From positions 1 through 64,000 of the forward strand of contig SVEF01000014.1 of assembly GCA_015057585.1 (NCBI GenBank): a DNA stretch of 64,000 nucleotides. Direction: 5' to 3'. Position numbers and translations under genes: made by a program. Each line of letters opens with the position of its first letter. The first letter of the stretch is position 1. The notes beneath the pieces were generated by a model. It saw only the letters and a list, made by a program, of their open reading frames with translations, ran no database searches and was not told the origin of the DNA. Source of the stretch: Lachnospiraceae bacterium. Its GTDB lineage: Bacteria; Bacillota; Clostridia; Lachnospirales; Lachnospiraceae. This document shows, one piece after another, positions 8,373 to 16,445 of the stretch.

Positions 8373-8633
8373 ATGAACAAAAAAATAACCATAAAAAACT
8401 CTAAAGGGGAAATAAAATATTGCGTTCTTGACGGAAACAGGGACTTGGAACAACAATTGAACGAATGGTATTTTGGCGGAAGAAAGAGTGACCTGGGAGT
8501 TAGTTTCAGTACATATGAAATCAGCGTTGTTGATTACATTTCCTGGGATACGATGGCATCATTTGATATCATGTCAATAGAAGATACTGACATGGAAGTA
8601 GCTTGGGAATGGAAGGATGTTACCGAAGCGTAG
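8373..8633 (+). CDS. 86-residue acidic unknown protein
   Basis: ATG 8373 with AGGAAAGG at 8355-8362 is the preferred start. The product is soluble, with basic beta-like strands first and an acidic Trp-containing C-terminus. Small acidic soluble proteins behind toxin loci are sometimes immunity proteins, but there is no direct evidence. A terminator follows at 8696. Confidence 0.5.
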   Translation: MNKKITIKNSKGEIKYCVLDGNRDLEQQLNEWYFGGRKSDLGVSFSTYEISVVDYISWDTMASFDIMSIEDTDMEVAWEWKDVTEA

Positions 8634-8695
8634 AAAATTACTTATAAATTTGGTAGCATATAATTGGGCTAAATAGTTATAGTGTACTATTTTAG

Positions 8696-8729
8696 AAAGG
8701 GCTTGCAAAGACAGGCCCTTTTCTTTTTC
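8696..8729 (+). terminator. Rho-independent terminator
   Basis: AAAGGGCTTG (8696-8705) pairs with CAGGCCCTTT (8712-8721) over ten positions with one G-T wobble; TTCTTTTTC follows. It closes the small-gene cluster. The rest of the 8634-9049 gap shows only a candidate promoter at 8748 and no convincing coding frame. Confidence 0.75.
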
Positions 8730-8747
8730 AAAGGAATCTCCTTCGTT

Positions 8748-8776
8748 TTTACAATATCTAGAAAAACAGGTATACA
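8748..8776 (+). promoter_or_regulatory. Candidate sigma-A promoter with long leader
   Basis: TTTACA (8748-8753) and TATACA (8771-8776) are separated by 17 bases. Transcription would start about 270 bases before the nuclease-like gene at 9050. The leader includes a GGGGAC direct repeat near 8829-8841 but no RNA family I recognise. Confidence 0.45.
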
Positions 8777-9049
8777 ATGTGCACAGAAAATGGCCTTGTT
8801 TTTGTATGTTTTCACGAATTTGCGCAAGGGGACTTGTGGGGACATTTTGGGTATGCTAGAATCCACTCAAAGCATAGTTTTTCTGTTCATCGGTTACAGT
8901 AAAAAGACGCTGTAGTCTCACATTCCATGCAGAGAACCGGAGAGTCGGTTTGTCTGTTTCTTAAAGAAAATTCATGCTTTGATTCACTTAATGAAAGCAG
9001 GATTTTCGTTAAGAATTCCTGCGTGTAAATATCATACAAGGAGGAATGG

Positions 9050-9991
9050 ATGAAGGAGTACTTGCAGTGGCACCCGGCATTTTTTGCCCATTTAAAGACG
9101 GAATTCAGTGACGAAAGAGAAAAGATTGAGTTAGAGAGTGAGCATAATATTAGCAGTAAACCAATGCAGATTGATGTTTTAATCAGAAAAAGAACAAATG
9201 AAATTTTACAGCAGAATATCGGCAGATTGTTTAAAAAGTACAATATCATTGAATACAAGAGTCCGGAAGATTATTTGGGTGTCGATGATTATTACAAGGT
9301 CTACGGCTATGCCTGTTTTTACAAGTCAGATTCCCGTTATCAGAATGAGATTGCGGCAAAGGATATTACACTGACCTTTGTGTGCAGAAGGTACCCTAAA
9401 AAACTGATACGATATTTACAAAGGGAGAAACATCTCATTATAGAGGAACAGGAAGAGGGGATCTATTACATTAATGGGGAAGAGTTTTCCATTCAATTGG
9501 TTGTTACATCAAGATTGTCTGAAAAAAAGAATTTCTGGTTAAAGTATCTGACAAACGATATTAAGAATAAAGAAACGGCGGAGAAAATTACACAGGAGTA
9601 TGCAAAGCATCAAGGTGATGAGTTATACAAATCCATGATGGATGTGATAGTAAATGCAAATAAAGAATTATTTAAGGAGGTAAAGAAGAATATGATGTGT
9701 AATGCGTTACGGGAACTGTTCAAGGAAGAATTAGAAGAAGCGGCCGCAAAAGCGGCAGCAAAAGCAGAAGCAAAAGCGGCAGCAAAAGCAGAAGCAGCAG
9801 CAGAAGCAGCAGCGGCCGCAACAGCGGCGGCAACAGAGGCGGCAACAGAGAAAGTGCAGAGTACAATGTGCCGGGAGATTGATCAGATTTTGGAGCGTTG
9901 CGGTATGGACACCGAAACGAGCGTAGCAAAAATCAGAGAGTACATAGCAGCAAAGCGGGCAGGAAAGAGCGGAAACGAAGTGATTGTATAG
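9050..9991 (+). CDS. PD-(D/E)XK nuclease-like protein with Ala-rich tract
   Basis: A 313-residue protein with AAGGAGG just before ATG 9050. Residues 40-75 contain Q-I-D42-V-L-I and then I-I-E68-Y-K70-S-P, the D...ExK signature of PD-(D/E)XK nuclease folds, as in Rpn/TIGR01784-type recombination-associated proteins. A helical region follows, then a low-complexity Ala/Lys/Glu/Thr tract at residues 231-268, encoded mostly by GCA/GCG/GCC with AAA and GAA triplets, and a C-terminal helical segment. Active nuclease function is inferred from the motif only; the family is often linked to mobile DNA and is usually multi-copy in these genomes. A strong hairpin follows the stop. Confidence 0.6.
   Translation: MKEYLQWHPAFFAHLKTEFSDEREKIELESEHNISSKPMQIDVLIRKRTNEILQQNIGRLFKKYNIIEYKSPEDYLGVDDYYKVYGYACFYKSDSRYQNEIAAKDITLTFVCRRYPKKLIRYLQREKHLIIEEQEEGIYYINGEEFSIQLVVTSRLSEKKNFWLKYLTNDIKNKETAEKITQEYAKHQGDELYKSMMDVIVNANKELFKEVKKNMMCNALRELFKEELEEAAAKAAAKAEAKAAAKAEAAAEAAAAATAAATEAATEKVQSTMCREIDQILERCGMDTETSVAKIREYIAAKRAGKSGNEVIV
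9740..9853 (+). repeat. Low-complexity GCA/AAA/GAA triplet tract in coding sequence
   Basis: An in-frame imperfect trinucleotide array of 38 codons, dominated by alanine codons with interspersed Lys, Glu and Thr. It would translate to a long helix, or to a flexible Ala-rich linker. Length change in units of three would keep the frame. Confidence 0.8.
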
Positions 9992-9997
9992 AAAGCG

Positions 9998-10035
9998 TTT
10001 TTTTTCTTTATAGGACTTTCCTATAAAGAAAAAAA
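9998..10035 (+). terminator. Terminator hairpin after the nuclease-like gene
   Basis: TTCTTTATAGGA (10004-10015) and TCCTATAAAGAA (10019-10030) form a perfect 12-bp stem with a 3-base loop, extended by flanking T and A runs. Because the stem is symmetrical and A/T-rich it could act on both strands. Confidence 0.6.
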
Positions 10036-10056
10036 GAGAACCCTTTCGGATTCTCT
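10028..10056 (-). terminator. Terminator of tRNA-Leu
   Basis: On the minus strand AGAGAATCC pairs with GGGTTCTCT around a GAAA tetraloop, and TTTTTT follows. It lies 4 bases beyond the 3' end of the tRNA. Confidence 0.8.
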
Positions 10057-10059
10057 GAA

Positions 10060-10142
10060 TGCTGGTGGCGGGACTTGAACCCGCACGTGGTTGCCCACGT
10101 CAGATTTTGAGTCTGATGCGTCTGCCATTCCGCCACACCAGC
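10060..10142 (-). tRNA. tRNA-Leu (anticodon CAA)
   Basis: On the minus strand the 5' end GCTGGTG pairs with CACCAGC at the 3' end with discriminator A; the CCA end is not encoded. The D-arm has GGCAGAC; the anticodon stem TCAGA/TCTGA holds the loop CTCAAAA with anticodon CAA. A long variable arm with CGTGG/CCACG is typical of class II tRNA-Leu, and the T-loop reads GTTCAAGTC. It decodes UUG. Confidence 0.95.
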
Positions 10143-10197
10143 AACATTGAAATATTACCACATCTTATTTCATTTTGCAAGATATTAAATAAAATTT

Positions 10198-10226
10198 TTG
10201 ACAAATCAAAAAGATAATGGTAAAGT
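10198..10226 (+). promoter_or_regulatory. Promoter of comFB-like gene
   Basis: TTGACA (10198-10203) is followed after 17 bases by TAAAGT (10221-10226). The gene starts 44 bases downstream. Confidence 0.6.
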
Positions 10227-10270
10227 ATAGGTGTATGTGTTACAAATGAGTTTTAGGAGGATGTATTAAA

Positions 10271-10537
10271 ATGCAGATTATTCTAAGAAATGTAATGGAG
10301 GATTACGTAATACTGACTTTGGACAGAATGCTCGAAAGCATGGATTGCTGTAAGTGTGAGCACTGCCGTTTGGACATTGCCTCTTATGCGTTGAACCGTC
10401 TTCCTTCCAAATATGTTGCTACGACACAGGGAGAACTTATGACGAAGTTATGTTCCATGGATAACCAGTTTGAGGCTATGGTTATGACGGAAATTACAAA
10501 GGCAGCTACGGTTGTGGCGCAGAAACCAAGACACTAA
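10271..10537 (+). CDS. comFB: ComFB-family protein
   Basis: An 88-residue protein matching the late-competence ComFB family: LRNVMED at the N-terminus, a Cys cluster (C26, C27, C29, C32) with the following DIASYALNRLPSKYV, and a helical C-terminus. In Bacillus comFB lies in the comF operon and its role is poorly defined; cyclic-di-nucleotide binding has been discussed for some homologues. Here it is a single gene with its own promoter and terminator and no comFA/comFC beside it, so a competence role is uncertain. TTTTAGGAGG precedes the ATG. Confidence 0.8.
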   Translation: MQIILRNVMEDYVILTLDRMLESMDCCKCEHCRLDIASYALNRLPSKYVATTQGELMTKLCSMDNQFEAMVMTEITKAATVVAQKPRH

Positions 10538-10548
10538 GTAAACAGTTT

Positions 10549-10578
10549 GGGAGAATCCTTTTTGGATTCTCTTTTTTT
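10549..10578 (+). terminator. Terminator of comFB-like gene
   Basis: GAGAATCC (10551-10558) and GGATTCTC (10564-10571) form an 8-bp stem with a TTTTT loop and a following run of seven T. Confidence 0.85.
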
Positions 10579-10589
10579 GTGCATTTTTA

Positions 10590-10618
10590 TTGAAAAACGC
10601 CGGTATCTCGGTTATACT
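10590..10618 (+). promoter_or_regulatory. Promoter of zf-HC2 protein and polA
   Basis: TTGAAA (10590-10595) and TATACT (10613-10618) have a 17-base spacer. The first gene starts at 10656, so polA and probably coaE can be read from here. Confidence 0.75.
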
Positions 10619-10655
10619 AAAAAGTGAGTTAGTCTGTGAAAAAAGAGGGGTTGCC

Positions 10656-11009
10656 ATGAAACAGAAAAAAGAAAAGTTAACCTGTATGCAGGTAGAACAT
10701 TCCATAAAAGAATATTTATTAAATGAAATGACGCTTGAACAGGCAGATGCATTTGTCCGGCATGTCCGGCAGTGTAAGGAATGCAGAAAGGAATTGGAGG
10801 AGTATTACGCATTTTCCTCTGCCTTAATGCAGCTTGAGACAATGGACGATACCGAGAAGGGTGATTTCTTTCTGAATGTGGAGAAACGCCTGGAAAGGAC
10901 CGAAAATACGGTGTTGAAGACAAAAAAGGATCATAGAAGACGTGTGTGGTCATATGGTCTGATTGTTCTTTTTATTGCGATGGCGATGGGAGTCGGATTT
11001 GGAATTTAG
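10656..11009 (+). CDS. Anti-sigma-like zf-HC2 membrane protein
   Basis: A 117-residue protein from ATG 10656, with AGAGGGG upstream; in-frame upstream starts lie in the promoter. Residues 36-43 carry H36-x3-C40-x2-C43, the zinc-binding core of zf-HC2/anti-sigma factor N-terminal domains, and residues ~97-116 form a C-terminal membrane span. Such proteins usually hold an ECF sigma factor at the membrane, but no sigma gene is adjacent. It lies 28 bases upstream of polA. The partner is unknown. Confidence 0.65.
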   Translation: MKQKKEKLTCMQVEHSIKEYLLNEMTLEQADAFVRHVRQCKECRKELEEYYAFSSALMQLETMDDTEKGDFFLNVEKRLERTENTVLKTKKDHRRRVWSYGLIVLFIAMAMGVGFGI

Positions 11010-11037
11010 CAGAGCACAGAGAGGCAGGAAACAGGGA

Positions 11038-13692
11038 ATGAAGGAGAAACTCGTTTTAATTGATGGAAACAGTATTATGAACCGTGCATTTTACGGGTTG
11101 CCGGATTTGACAACGACAGACGGCAGACATACGAATGCGATTTTGGGTTTTTGTAATATTTTATTGAAATTGCTGGAGGAAGAAAAACCACAGTATCTGG
11201 CAGTGGCTTTTGATGTGAAGCACCCGACCTTCCGTCATGAGATGTTTTCGGAATACAAGGGAACCAGAAAAGGAATGCCGGAAGAATTGAAAGAGCAGGT
11301 GCCGGTATTAAAAGAAGTATTGGATGCGATGGGGATTTTGCGTCTGGAGCGTCCGGGATATGAGGCGGACGATATTCTCGGTACACTGGCAAAACGCGGT
11401 GAGGCAGACGGACTTTTGGTATCACTGGTATCGGGAGACCGGGATTTGCTTCAGATTGCAGACGATATCATTAAGGTACGTATTCCTAAGACAAAACGCA
11501 CCGGGACTGAGATAGAGGATTACCATACACAGGATGTGATTGAAAAGTATGGACTTACCCCGTTGCAGATTATTGATTTAAAAGGATTGATGGGAGACGC
11601 TTCGGACAACATTCCGGGAGTTCCGGGTATTGGGGAGAAGACCGCAGTAAAACTTTTGACGCAGTTTGGAAGTGTAGAAAATACGATAGCACATGTAGAA
11701 GAAGTAACGCCGAACAAGGCGAGGGAATCATTAAAAGAGCACAGGGATCTTGCGCTATTGAGTAAGGAACTTGCGACTATTAAAACAGATTGTGAACTGG
11801 AGTTTTCTTACGAGTCGGCAAAGCATGGGGATATTTTCACGAAGGAAGCTTATCAGTTATTAAAACAGTTGGAAATCAAGTCATTGCTTTCGAAGTTTTC
11901 TCTGACAGAGGATGAAATGTCGGCAGAAAGTTCTGTGTCTGATGAATACAGAAAGATTTCGGATTTAAATGAGGCGGAGGAAGTTTTTGCAAAGCTTTCT
12001 GCCCTGCCGGAAAACACAGTATTCGGTATGTTACCGGTGGTCACAGGGAAAGGGCTGAAACTGCTTGCGGTTTCTGCACAGGGCGAGACTTTCCTGTTTG
12101 TGCCGGAGTGGTTTTTGACCGAGGATTTTCTTTGGGACAAGGTAAACCGGCTGGCCGAAGAGGGGAAGATTCTGTCTACGTTTGAAACGAAGCAATTGTC
12201 GGTACATTTTTCAGAGATGGCAAGGGCGTCCTTGTTTGATTTGAAATTAGCAGCGTATCTGATGAATCCGTTAAAGGATACGTATCTGCCTGTAGATATC
12301 GCCAGAGATTATTTGAATATGACAATACCGTCCGTAGAAGATATTTTGGAAAAGCAGACACTTGCAGACGCGCTCGCCTTAGAAAAGGAGGAGGCGTATC
12401 GTCTGATTGCAAGAAATGCCGTGGTGACCTGTTTGGGATATGGCGCGTTGGAAACAGCATTGACAGAAGCCGGTATGAAAACTGTGTTTGAAGAAATAGA
12501 GCAACCGCTTGCTTTTGTCCTTTCAGAAATGGAAGCAACCGGAATTAAAGTCAACCGGGAAGAACTTGCTGCATACGGAAAACGTCTGCAGGAGGGAATC
12601 GATGCATTGGAGGCGGAGATTTATCACATGGCCGGTGAGGAGTTTAACATAAACTCGCCTAAGCAGCTTGGTGTGATTTTGTTTGAAAAGTTAAAACTTC
12701 CTTACGGAAAGAAAACAAAGACCGGATATTCGACTTCTGCAGAAGTTTTGGAGAAGTTAAAGCCGGAGGATCCGATTATTGAAAAGATTTTGGAATACCG
12801 GACATTGACAAAATTAAAGAGCACATATGCGGACGGACTGGATTCCTTTATTGAAGAAGACGGGAGAATCCACACAAAGTTCCATCAGACAATCACTGCA
12901 ACCGGACGCTTAAGCAGTACGGAGCCGAACCTGCAGAACATTCCGGTGCGGATTGAACTCGGAAGGCAGATTCGAAAATTGTTCATTCCGAAGGATGGAT
13001 GCGTGTTTGTCGATGCAGACTATTCACAGATTGAACTGAGAATTCTTGCCCATATGTCAGGAGATGACAGTCTGATTCAGGCGTACCGGGAGGAACAGGA
13101 CATTCATCGTATGACAGCGTCGAAGGTCTTTCATATCCCGTTTGAGGAAGTTACACCGGCACAAAGAAGCAATGCAAAGGCGGTAAATTTCGGTATCGTG
13201 TATGGCATCAGTTCGTTTGGTTTGGGACAGGATTTAAATATTTCGAGAAAAGAAGCAGAAAACTATATTAACCAGTACTTTGAGACATATCCGGGTATCA
13301 AAAATTATTTGGACGGTCTGGTTTCAGAGGCAAAGGAAACAGGGGCGGTGACCACGCTGTACGGACGTCGCAGACCGGTGCCGGAGATTTCCTCCTCGAA
13401 CTTTATGCAGAGGAGTTTCGGAGAACGTATCGCCATGAATTCACCGATTCAGGGAACGGCGGCAGATATTATGAAGATTGCCATGCTCCGTGTAGACAGG
13501 GCATTAAAGGAAAAGGGACTGAAAACCAAAATTCTTCTGCAGATTCACGATGAACTTCTTTTGGAGGCACCAATCGAAGAAGCGGGGAAAGTAGCGGCTG
13601 TGTTAAAGGAAGAAATGATGGCAGCGGCAGAACTTTTGGTTCCGCTTTCCGTGGAAGTAAAAACGGGAGACAACTGGTATGAAACAAAATAA
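11038..13692 (+). CDS. polA: DNA polymerase I
   Basis: An 884-residue family A polymerase for Okazaki fragment maturation and repair synthesis. The N-terminal ~290 residues form the 5'-3' exonuclease (LVLIDGNS start, GVPGIGEKTA helix-hairpin). The middle exonuclease domain lacks the DxE and NxKxD catalytic motifs, so proofreading is probably absent, as in many Firmicutes. The polymerase domain is intact: motif A D659-A-D661-Y-S-Q, the O-helix R710-x3-K714-x3-F718, and motif C H837-D-E. ATG 11038 is chosen because the 5'-exonuclease begins there, although the frame extends upstream. The end overlaps coaE by 14 bases, implying translational coupling. Confidence 0.95.
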   Translation: MKEKLVLIDGNSIMNRAFYGLPDLTTTDGRHTNAILGFCNILLKLLEEEKPQYLAVAFDVKHPTFRHEMFSEYKGTRKGMPEELKEQVPVLKEVLDAMGILRLERPGYEADDILGTLAKRGEADGLLVSLVSGDRDLLQIADDIIKVRIPKTKRTGTEIEDYHTQDVIEKYGLTPLQIIDLKGLMGDASDNIPGVPGIGEKTAVKLLTQFGSVENTIAHVEEVTPNKARESLKEHRDLALLSKELATIKTDCELEFSYESAKHGDIFTKEAYQLLKQLEIKSLLSKFSLTEDEMSAESSVSDEYRKISDLNEAEEVFAKLSALPENTVFGMLPVVTGKGLKLLAVSAQGETFLFVPEWFLTEDFLWDKVNRLAEEGKILSTFETKQLSVHFSEMARASLFDLKLAAYLMNPLKDTYLPVDIARDYLNMTIPSVEDILEKQTLADALALEKEEAYRLIARNAVVTCLGYGALETALTEAGMKTVFEEIEQPLAFVLSEMEATGIKVNREELAAYGKRLQEGIDALEAEIYHMAGEEFNINSPKQLGVILFEKLKLPYGKKTKTGYSTSAEVLEKLKPEDPIIEKILEYRTLTKLKSTYADGLDSFIEEDGRIHTKFHQTITATGRLSSTEPNLQNIPVRIELGRQIRKLFIPKDGCVFVDADYSQIELRILAHMSGDDSLIQAYREEQDIHRMTASKVFHIPFEEVTPAQRSNAKAVNFGIVYGISSFGLGQDLNISRKEAENYINQYFETYPGIKNYLDGLVSEAKETGAVTTLYGRRRPVPEISSSNFMQRSFGERIAMNSPIQGTAADIMKIAMLRVDRALKEKGLKTKILLQIHDELLLEAPIEEAGKVAAVLKEEMMAAAELLVPLSVEVKTGDNWYETK

Positions 13693-14350
13693 AAGTTTTT
13701 TTGTCATCGGAATTACCGGCGGAGCAGGGAGCGGCAAAACTACAGTTGTAGAACAAATCCAACAGCTGGTGCCAACCGAGTTTTTGCATTGTGACATAAT
13801 TGCACATGAACTGATGGAGCCGGGCGGAGCGTCCTATGTGGCATTGATAGAGGAATATGGCACAGAAATTTTGGATGAGGCCGCAGAGGCACCGAAGAGA
13901 ATCAGCCGGGAAAGGCTTGCCGGGATTGCCCTGGCAACGGAAGAAAGTGCAAAACGACTGAATGAAATCACGCATCCGTTGGTACGAAGGAAAGTAGAGG
14001 AGCGGCTGGCGGAACTGGAAGAACAGCATTTTTCCGGTGTTGCCGTTGTGGAAGCGGCACTGCTGATTGAAGCAGGCTATCAGGAACTGTGTGATGAACT
14101 CTGGTATGTCTCGGCGCCGCTTTCCGACCGGGTGATGCGGATGAAGGAAAACAGAGGTTACACGGAGGAAAAAATCGAGCGTCTTCTTGCGGCACAGCTG
14201 TCGGAGGAGGAGTTCAGAAAACATGCGGATTTTGTGGTAGAAAACCCGAATCTGTGCGGAGAAAAACAGAAAGAGCATCTCGCTTCTCAGATATTGCCAC
14301 GTTTGAAAGAAAAACTGGAAAGTAGAGGGATGGTATGTTATAATAAATAG
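13679..14350 (+). CDS. coaE: Dephospho-CoA kinase
   Basis: A 223-residue P-loop kinase catalysing the last step of coenzyme A synthesis, phosphorylation of the 3'-hydroxyl of dephospho-CoA. The P-loop G-G-A-G-S-G-K20-T is at the N-terminus, followed by HCDIIAHEL and a lid with Arg-rich segments (RMKENRGYTEEKI). Length fits the family. It starts inside the 3' end of polA, and the polA-coaE pair is common in Firmicutes. Confidence 0.93.
   Translation: MKQNKSFFVIGITGGAGSGKTTVVEQIQQLVPTEFLHCDIIAHELMEPGGASYVALIEEYGTEILDEAAEAPKRISRERLAGIALATEESAKRLNEITHPLVRRKVEERLAELEEQHFSGVAVVEAALLIEAGYQELCDELWYVSAPLSDRVMRMKENRGYTEEKIERLLAAQLSEEEFRKHADFVVENPNLCGEKQKEHLASQILPRLKEKLESRGMVCYNK
14316..14344 (+). promoter_or_regulatory. 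Extended -10 promoter inside the coaE 3' end
   Basis: TATAAT at 14339-14344 is preceded by TG with one base between (extended -10), and TGGAAA lies 17 bases upstream. It would start transcription just before the FtsA-like gene at 14382. Confidence 0.5.
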
Positions 14351-14381
14351 GATGTCTATCTTTTGCAAAGGAGAAAATGCT

Positions 14382-16424
14382 ATGGGGAATCCGGAACAAT
14401 TAGTATTTGGTCTTGATATCGGAACGAGAAGTATCGTGGGAACGGTAGGGTATAAACAGTCAGTGAATGATTTTACCGTTGTTGCGCAGGCAGTAAAACT
14501 GCATGAAACCCGTGCCATGATGGATGGTCAGATTCACGATATCAATAAGGTTGCAGAGACAATTGAACAGGTAAAGCATAGTCTGGAGCGCCAGATCGGA
14601 AGAAAGTTAAACGAGGTTTGCATCGCGGCGGCAGGTCGTGTTTTAAAGACAATTACCGTACATGCAAGTACAGAGTTTACACAGGAAGTCACCGTAAACC
14701 AGGACATGATTCGTGCGCTGGAACTGGTTGGTGTGGAACAGGCCTACCAACAGATTAAGGAAGAAGTCAAAAATGACGAAACGAATTACTATTGTGTAGC
14801 GTACACGGTCATCCGTTATTATTTAAATGACTTTGCGATTACCAATCTGGAAGATCACAAAGCAAATAAGATTGCAGCAGATGTTCTTGCAACGTTTTTG
14901 CCGGATGAAGTCATCGGTGGTCTTTATACTGCGGTGGAAAAGGCAGGACTTAAGGTGGCAAATCTGACACTCGAGCCGATTGCGGCCATTCAGGTAGCAA
15001 TTCCGGAAAAATTCCGTCTGCTCAACATTGCGCTTGTCGATGTGGGGGCCGGAACCTCCGATATTTCCATTACAAAAGAGGGCAGCATTACCGCATACGG
15101 CATGATTCCGATGGCAGGAGACATTCTGACAGAGACACTGACAGGCAGTCATTTGGTTGACTTTGCGACTGCCGAAAAGATAAAACTGGAATCCGGAACA
15201 AAGAAAAAGAGCATTACCTATAAGGATATTATGGGACTGACGCAGAAGACGACACCGGAGGCTGTAAAAGCAGAACTTGCACCGATTGTTGACCATATGA
15301 CAAAGCAGGTGGCTGAGCGAATCGTCGAATTAAACGGTGGGAAGCCGGTCAGTGCAGTATTTATTGTCGGCGGTGGCGGAAAGATTGCCGGTTATACGGA
15401 AAGTCTTGCCGGTCATCTCGGAATTCCGAAGGAAAGAGTGGCGCTTCGCGGTGAGGAAGTGCTTGGCTTTGTGAAGTTTAAGCAGGACGACATTAAGAAG
15501 GATCCGATGTTAGTAACACCAATCGGTATCTGTTTGAATTATTATGAGGATAAAAACAATTTCATTTTTGTTACTGTAAACGGGGACAGTGTGAAGTTAT
15601 ATGACAATAATCGTCTTACCGTTATGGATGCAGCACTGCAGAACGGATATCCGAATGAGTGGCTGTTCCCAAGACGCGGTAAGGAACTGAATTTCACGTT
15701 AGACGGTGCTAAACGCATGATTCGCGGAGAAGCCGGAGAAGCGGCAGAGATTACATTAAACGGACGTCCGGCAGCCATCAATACACCGATAGAGCCGAAT
15801 GACGAAATCGTGATCAAAGAATCTACCGTCGGAAAACCGGCAGAGTATGAAGTAAGACAGCTTCCGGAATACCGTTCCACCATTACCTTTACGGTGAACA
15901 AAAAGCAAGTAGTATGCCCGAAGTTTATCGAGGTGAACGGAGAACTGGTTTCGGAGTATTACAGCATCAAGGAAGGGGACGAATTAAAAATCCTCGGATA
16001 TTATACACTGGAAAAACTGCTGGAGTTTATGGACCTTCCGTTTACGGAGCACATCTACGTCAATAACCGCCTGGCGGGAAAAGACGAAAAGATTTATGAA
16101 AATTTCACGGTAGAGTGGATGCTGGAAGAAAAAGAAAATGAAACCGTTTCGGAACAAAGTAGTAAGGAATCTGACAAGGAAGTGCCACAGATTGCGGCTA
16201 CAGTAGCGAAGGCGGACGATGCTACCATCACGATAGTAGTTAACAGGACTCCGGTTATCTTAAAAGGAAAGACCTCCTATGTGTTCGTGGATATTTTGGA
16301 TGTGTATCCGTTTGATGTCAGTGCGGCACACGGGGAATCCGTAGTCATGCAGGTAAACGGAGTGGCAGCAGAGTTTACGACTCCGATTCAAAACGGTGAC
16401 ACCATTGATTTATACTGGAAATAG
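14382..16424 (+). CDS. FtsA-family actin-like ATPase with C-terminal beta-grasp-like repeats
   Basis: A 680-residue protein from ATG 14382 with AAAGGAG upstream. Residues 1-~385 match the FtsA/PilM actin-like family: phosphate-1 loop L11-D-I-G-T-R, a 1C-like insert with AAAGRVL, the phosphate-2 loop D220-V-G-A-G-T-S-D, and FIVGGGGK in the adenosine region. FtsA itself is ~420 residues and ends in an amphipathic membrane helix. Here instead ~280 residues follow that look like three repeated ThiS/SLBB-like units beginning near 397, 504 and 615, two of them ending in N-G-x-x-A...I...D-x-I. An acidic linker separates the last unit. No ftsZ is nearby. The role in division, wall synthesis or envelope assembly cannot be decided from sequence; it may act as a scaffold below the membrane. 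Confidence 0.75.
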   Translation: MGNPEQLVFGLDIGTRSIVGTVGYKQSVNDFTVVAQAVKLHETRAMMDGQIHDINKVAETIEQVKHSLERQIGRKLNEVCIAAAGRVLKTITVHASTEFTQEVTVNQDMIRALELVGVEQAYQQIKEEVKNDETNYYCVAYTVIRYYLNDFAITNLEDHKANKIAADVLATFLPDEVIGGLYTAVEKAGLKVANLTLEPIAAIQVAIPEKFRLLNIALVDVGAGTSDISITKEGSITAYGMIPMAGDILTETLTGSHLVDFATAEKIKLESGTKKKSITYKDIMGLTQKTTPEAVKAELAPIVDHMTKQVAERIVELNGGKPVSAVFIVGGGGKIAGYTESLAGHLGIPKERVALRGEEVLGFVKFKQDDIKKDPMLVTPIGICLNYYEDKNNFIFVTVNGDSVKLYDNNRLTVMDAALQNGYPNEWLFPRRGKELNFTLDGAKRMIRGEAGEAAEITLNGRPAAINTPIEPNDEIVIKESTVGKPAEYEVRQLPEYRSTITFTVNKKQVVCPKFIEVNGELVSEYYSIKEGDELKILGYYTLEKLLEFMDLPFTEHIYVNNRLAGKDEKIYENFTVEWMLEEKENETVSEQSSKESDKEVPQIAATVAKADDATITIVVNRTPVILKGKTSYVFVDILDVYPFDVSAAHGESVVMQVNGVAAEFTTPIQNGDTIDLYWK

Positions 16425-16445
16425 ACAGAAAGAGAATGAAGTAAC

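Noticed and set aside
8682-8915. Open frame of 77 codons in the gap before the nuclease-like gene
   Set aside because: It begins inside a terminator hairpin, lacks a ribosome binding site and overlaps a promoter-like sequence.
9720-9929. Minus-strand Leu/Pro-rich frame opposite the alanine tract
   Set aside because: It is a by-product of the GCA/GCG triplet repeat on the other strand; composition is not protein-like.
11900-12550. Active proofreading exonuclease in PolA
   Set aside because: The DxE and NxKxD motifs are not found in the middle domain; it is the inactive type common in Firmicutes.
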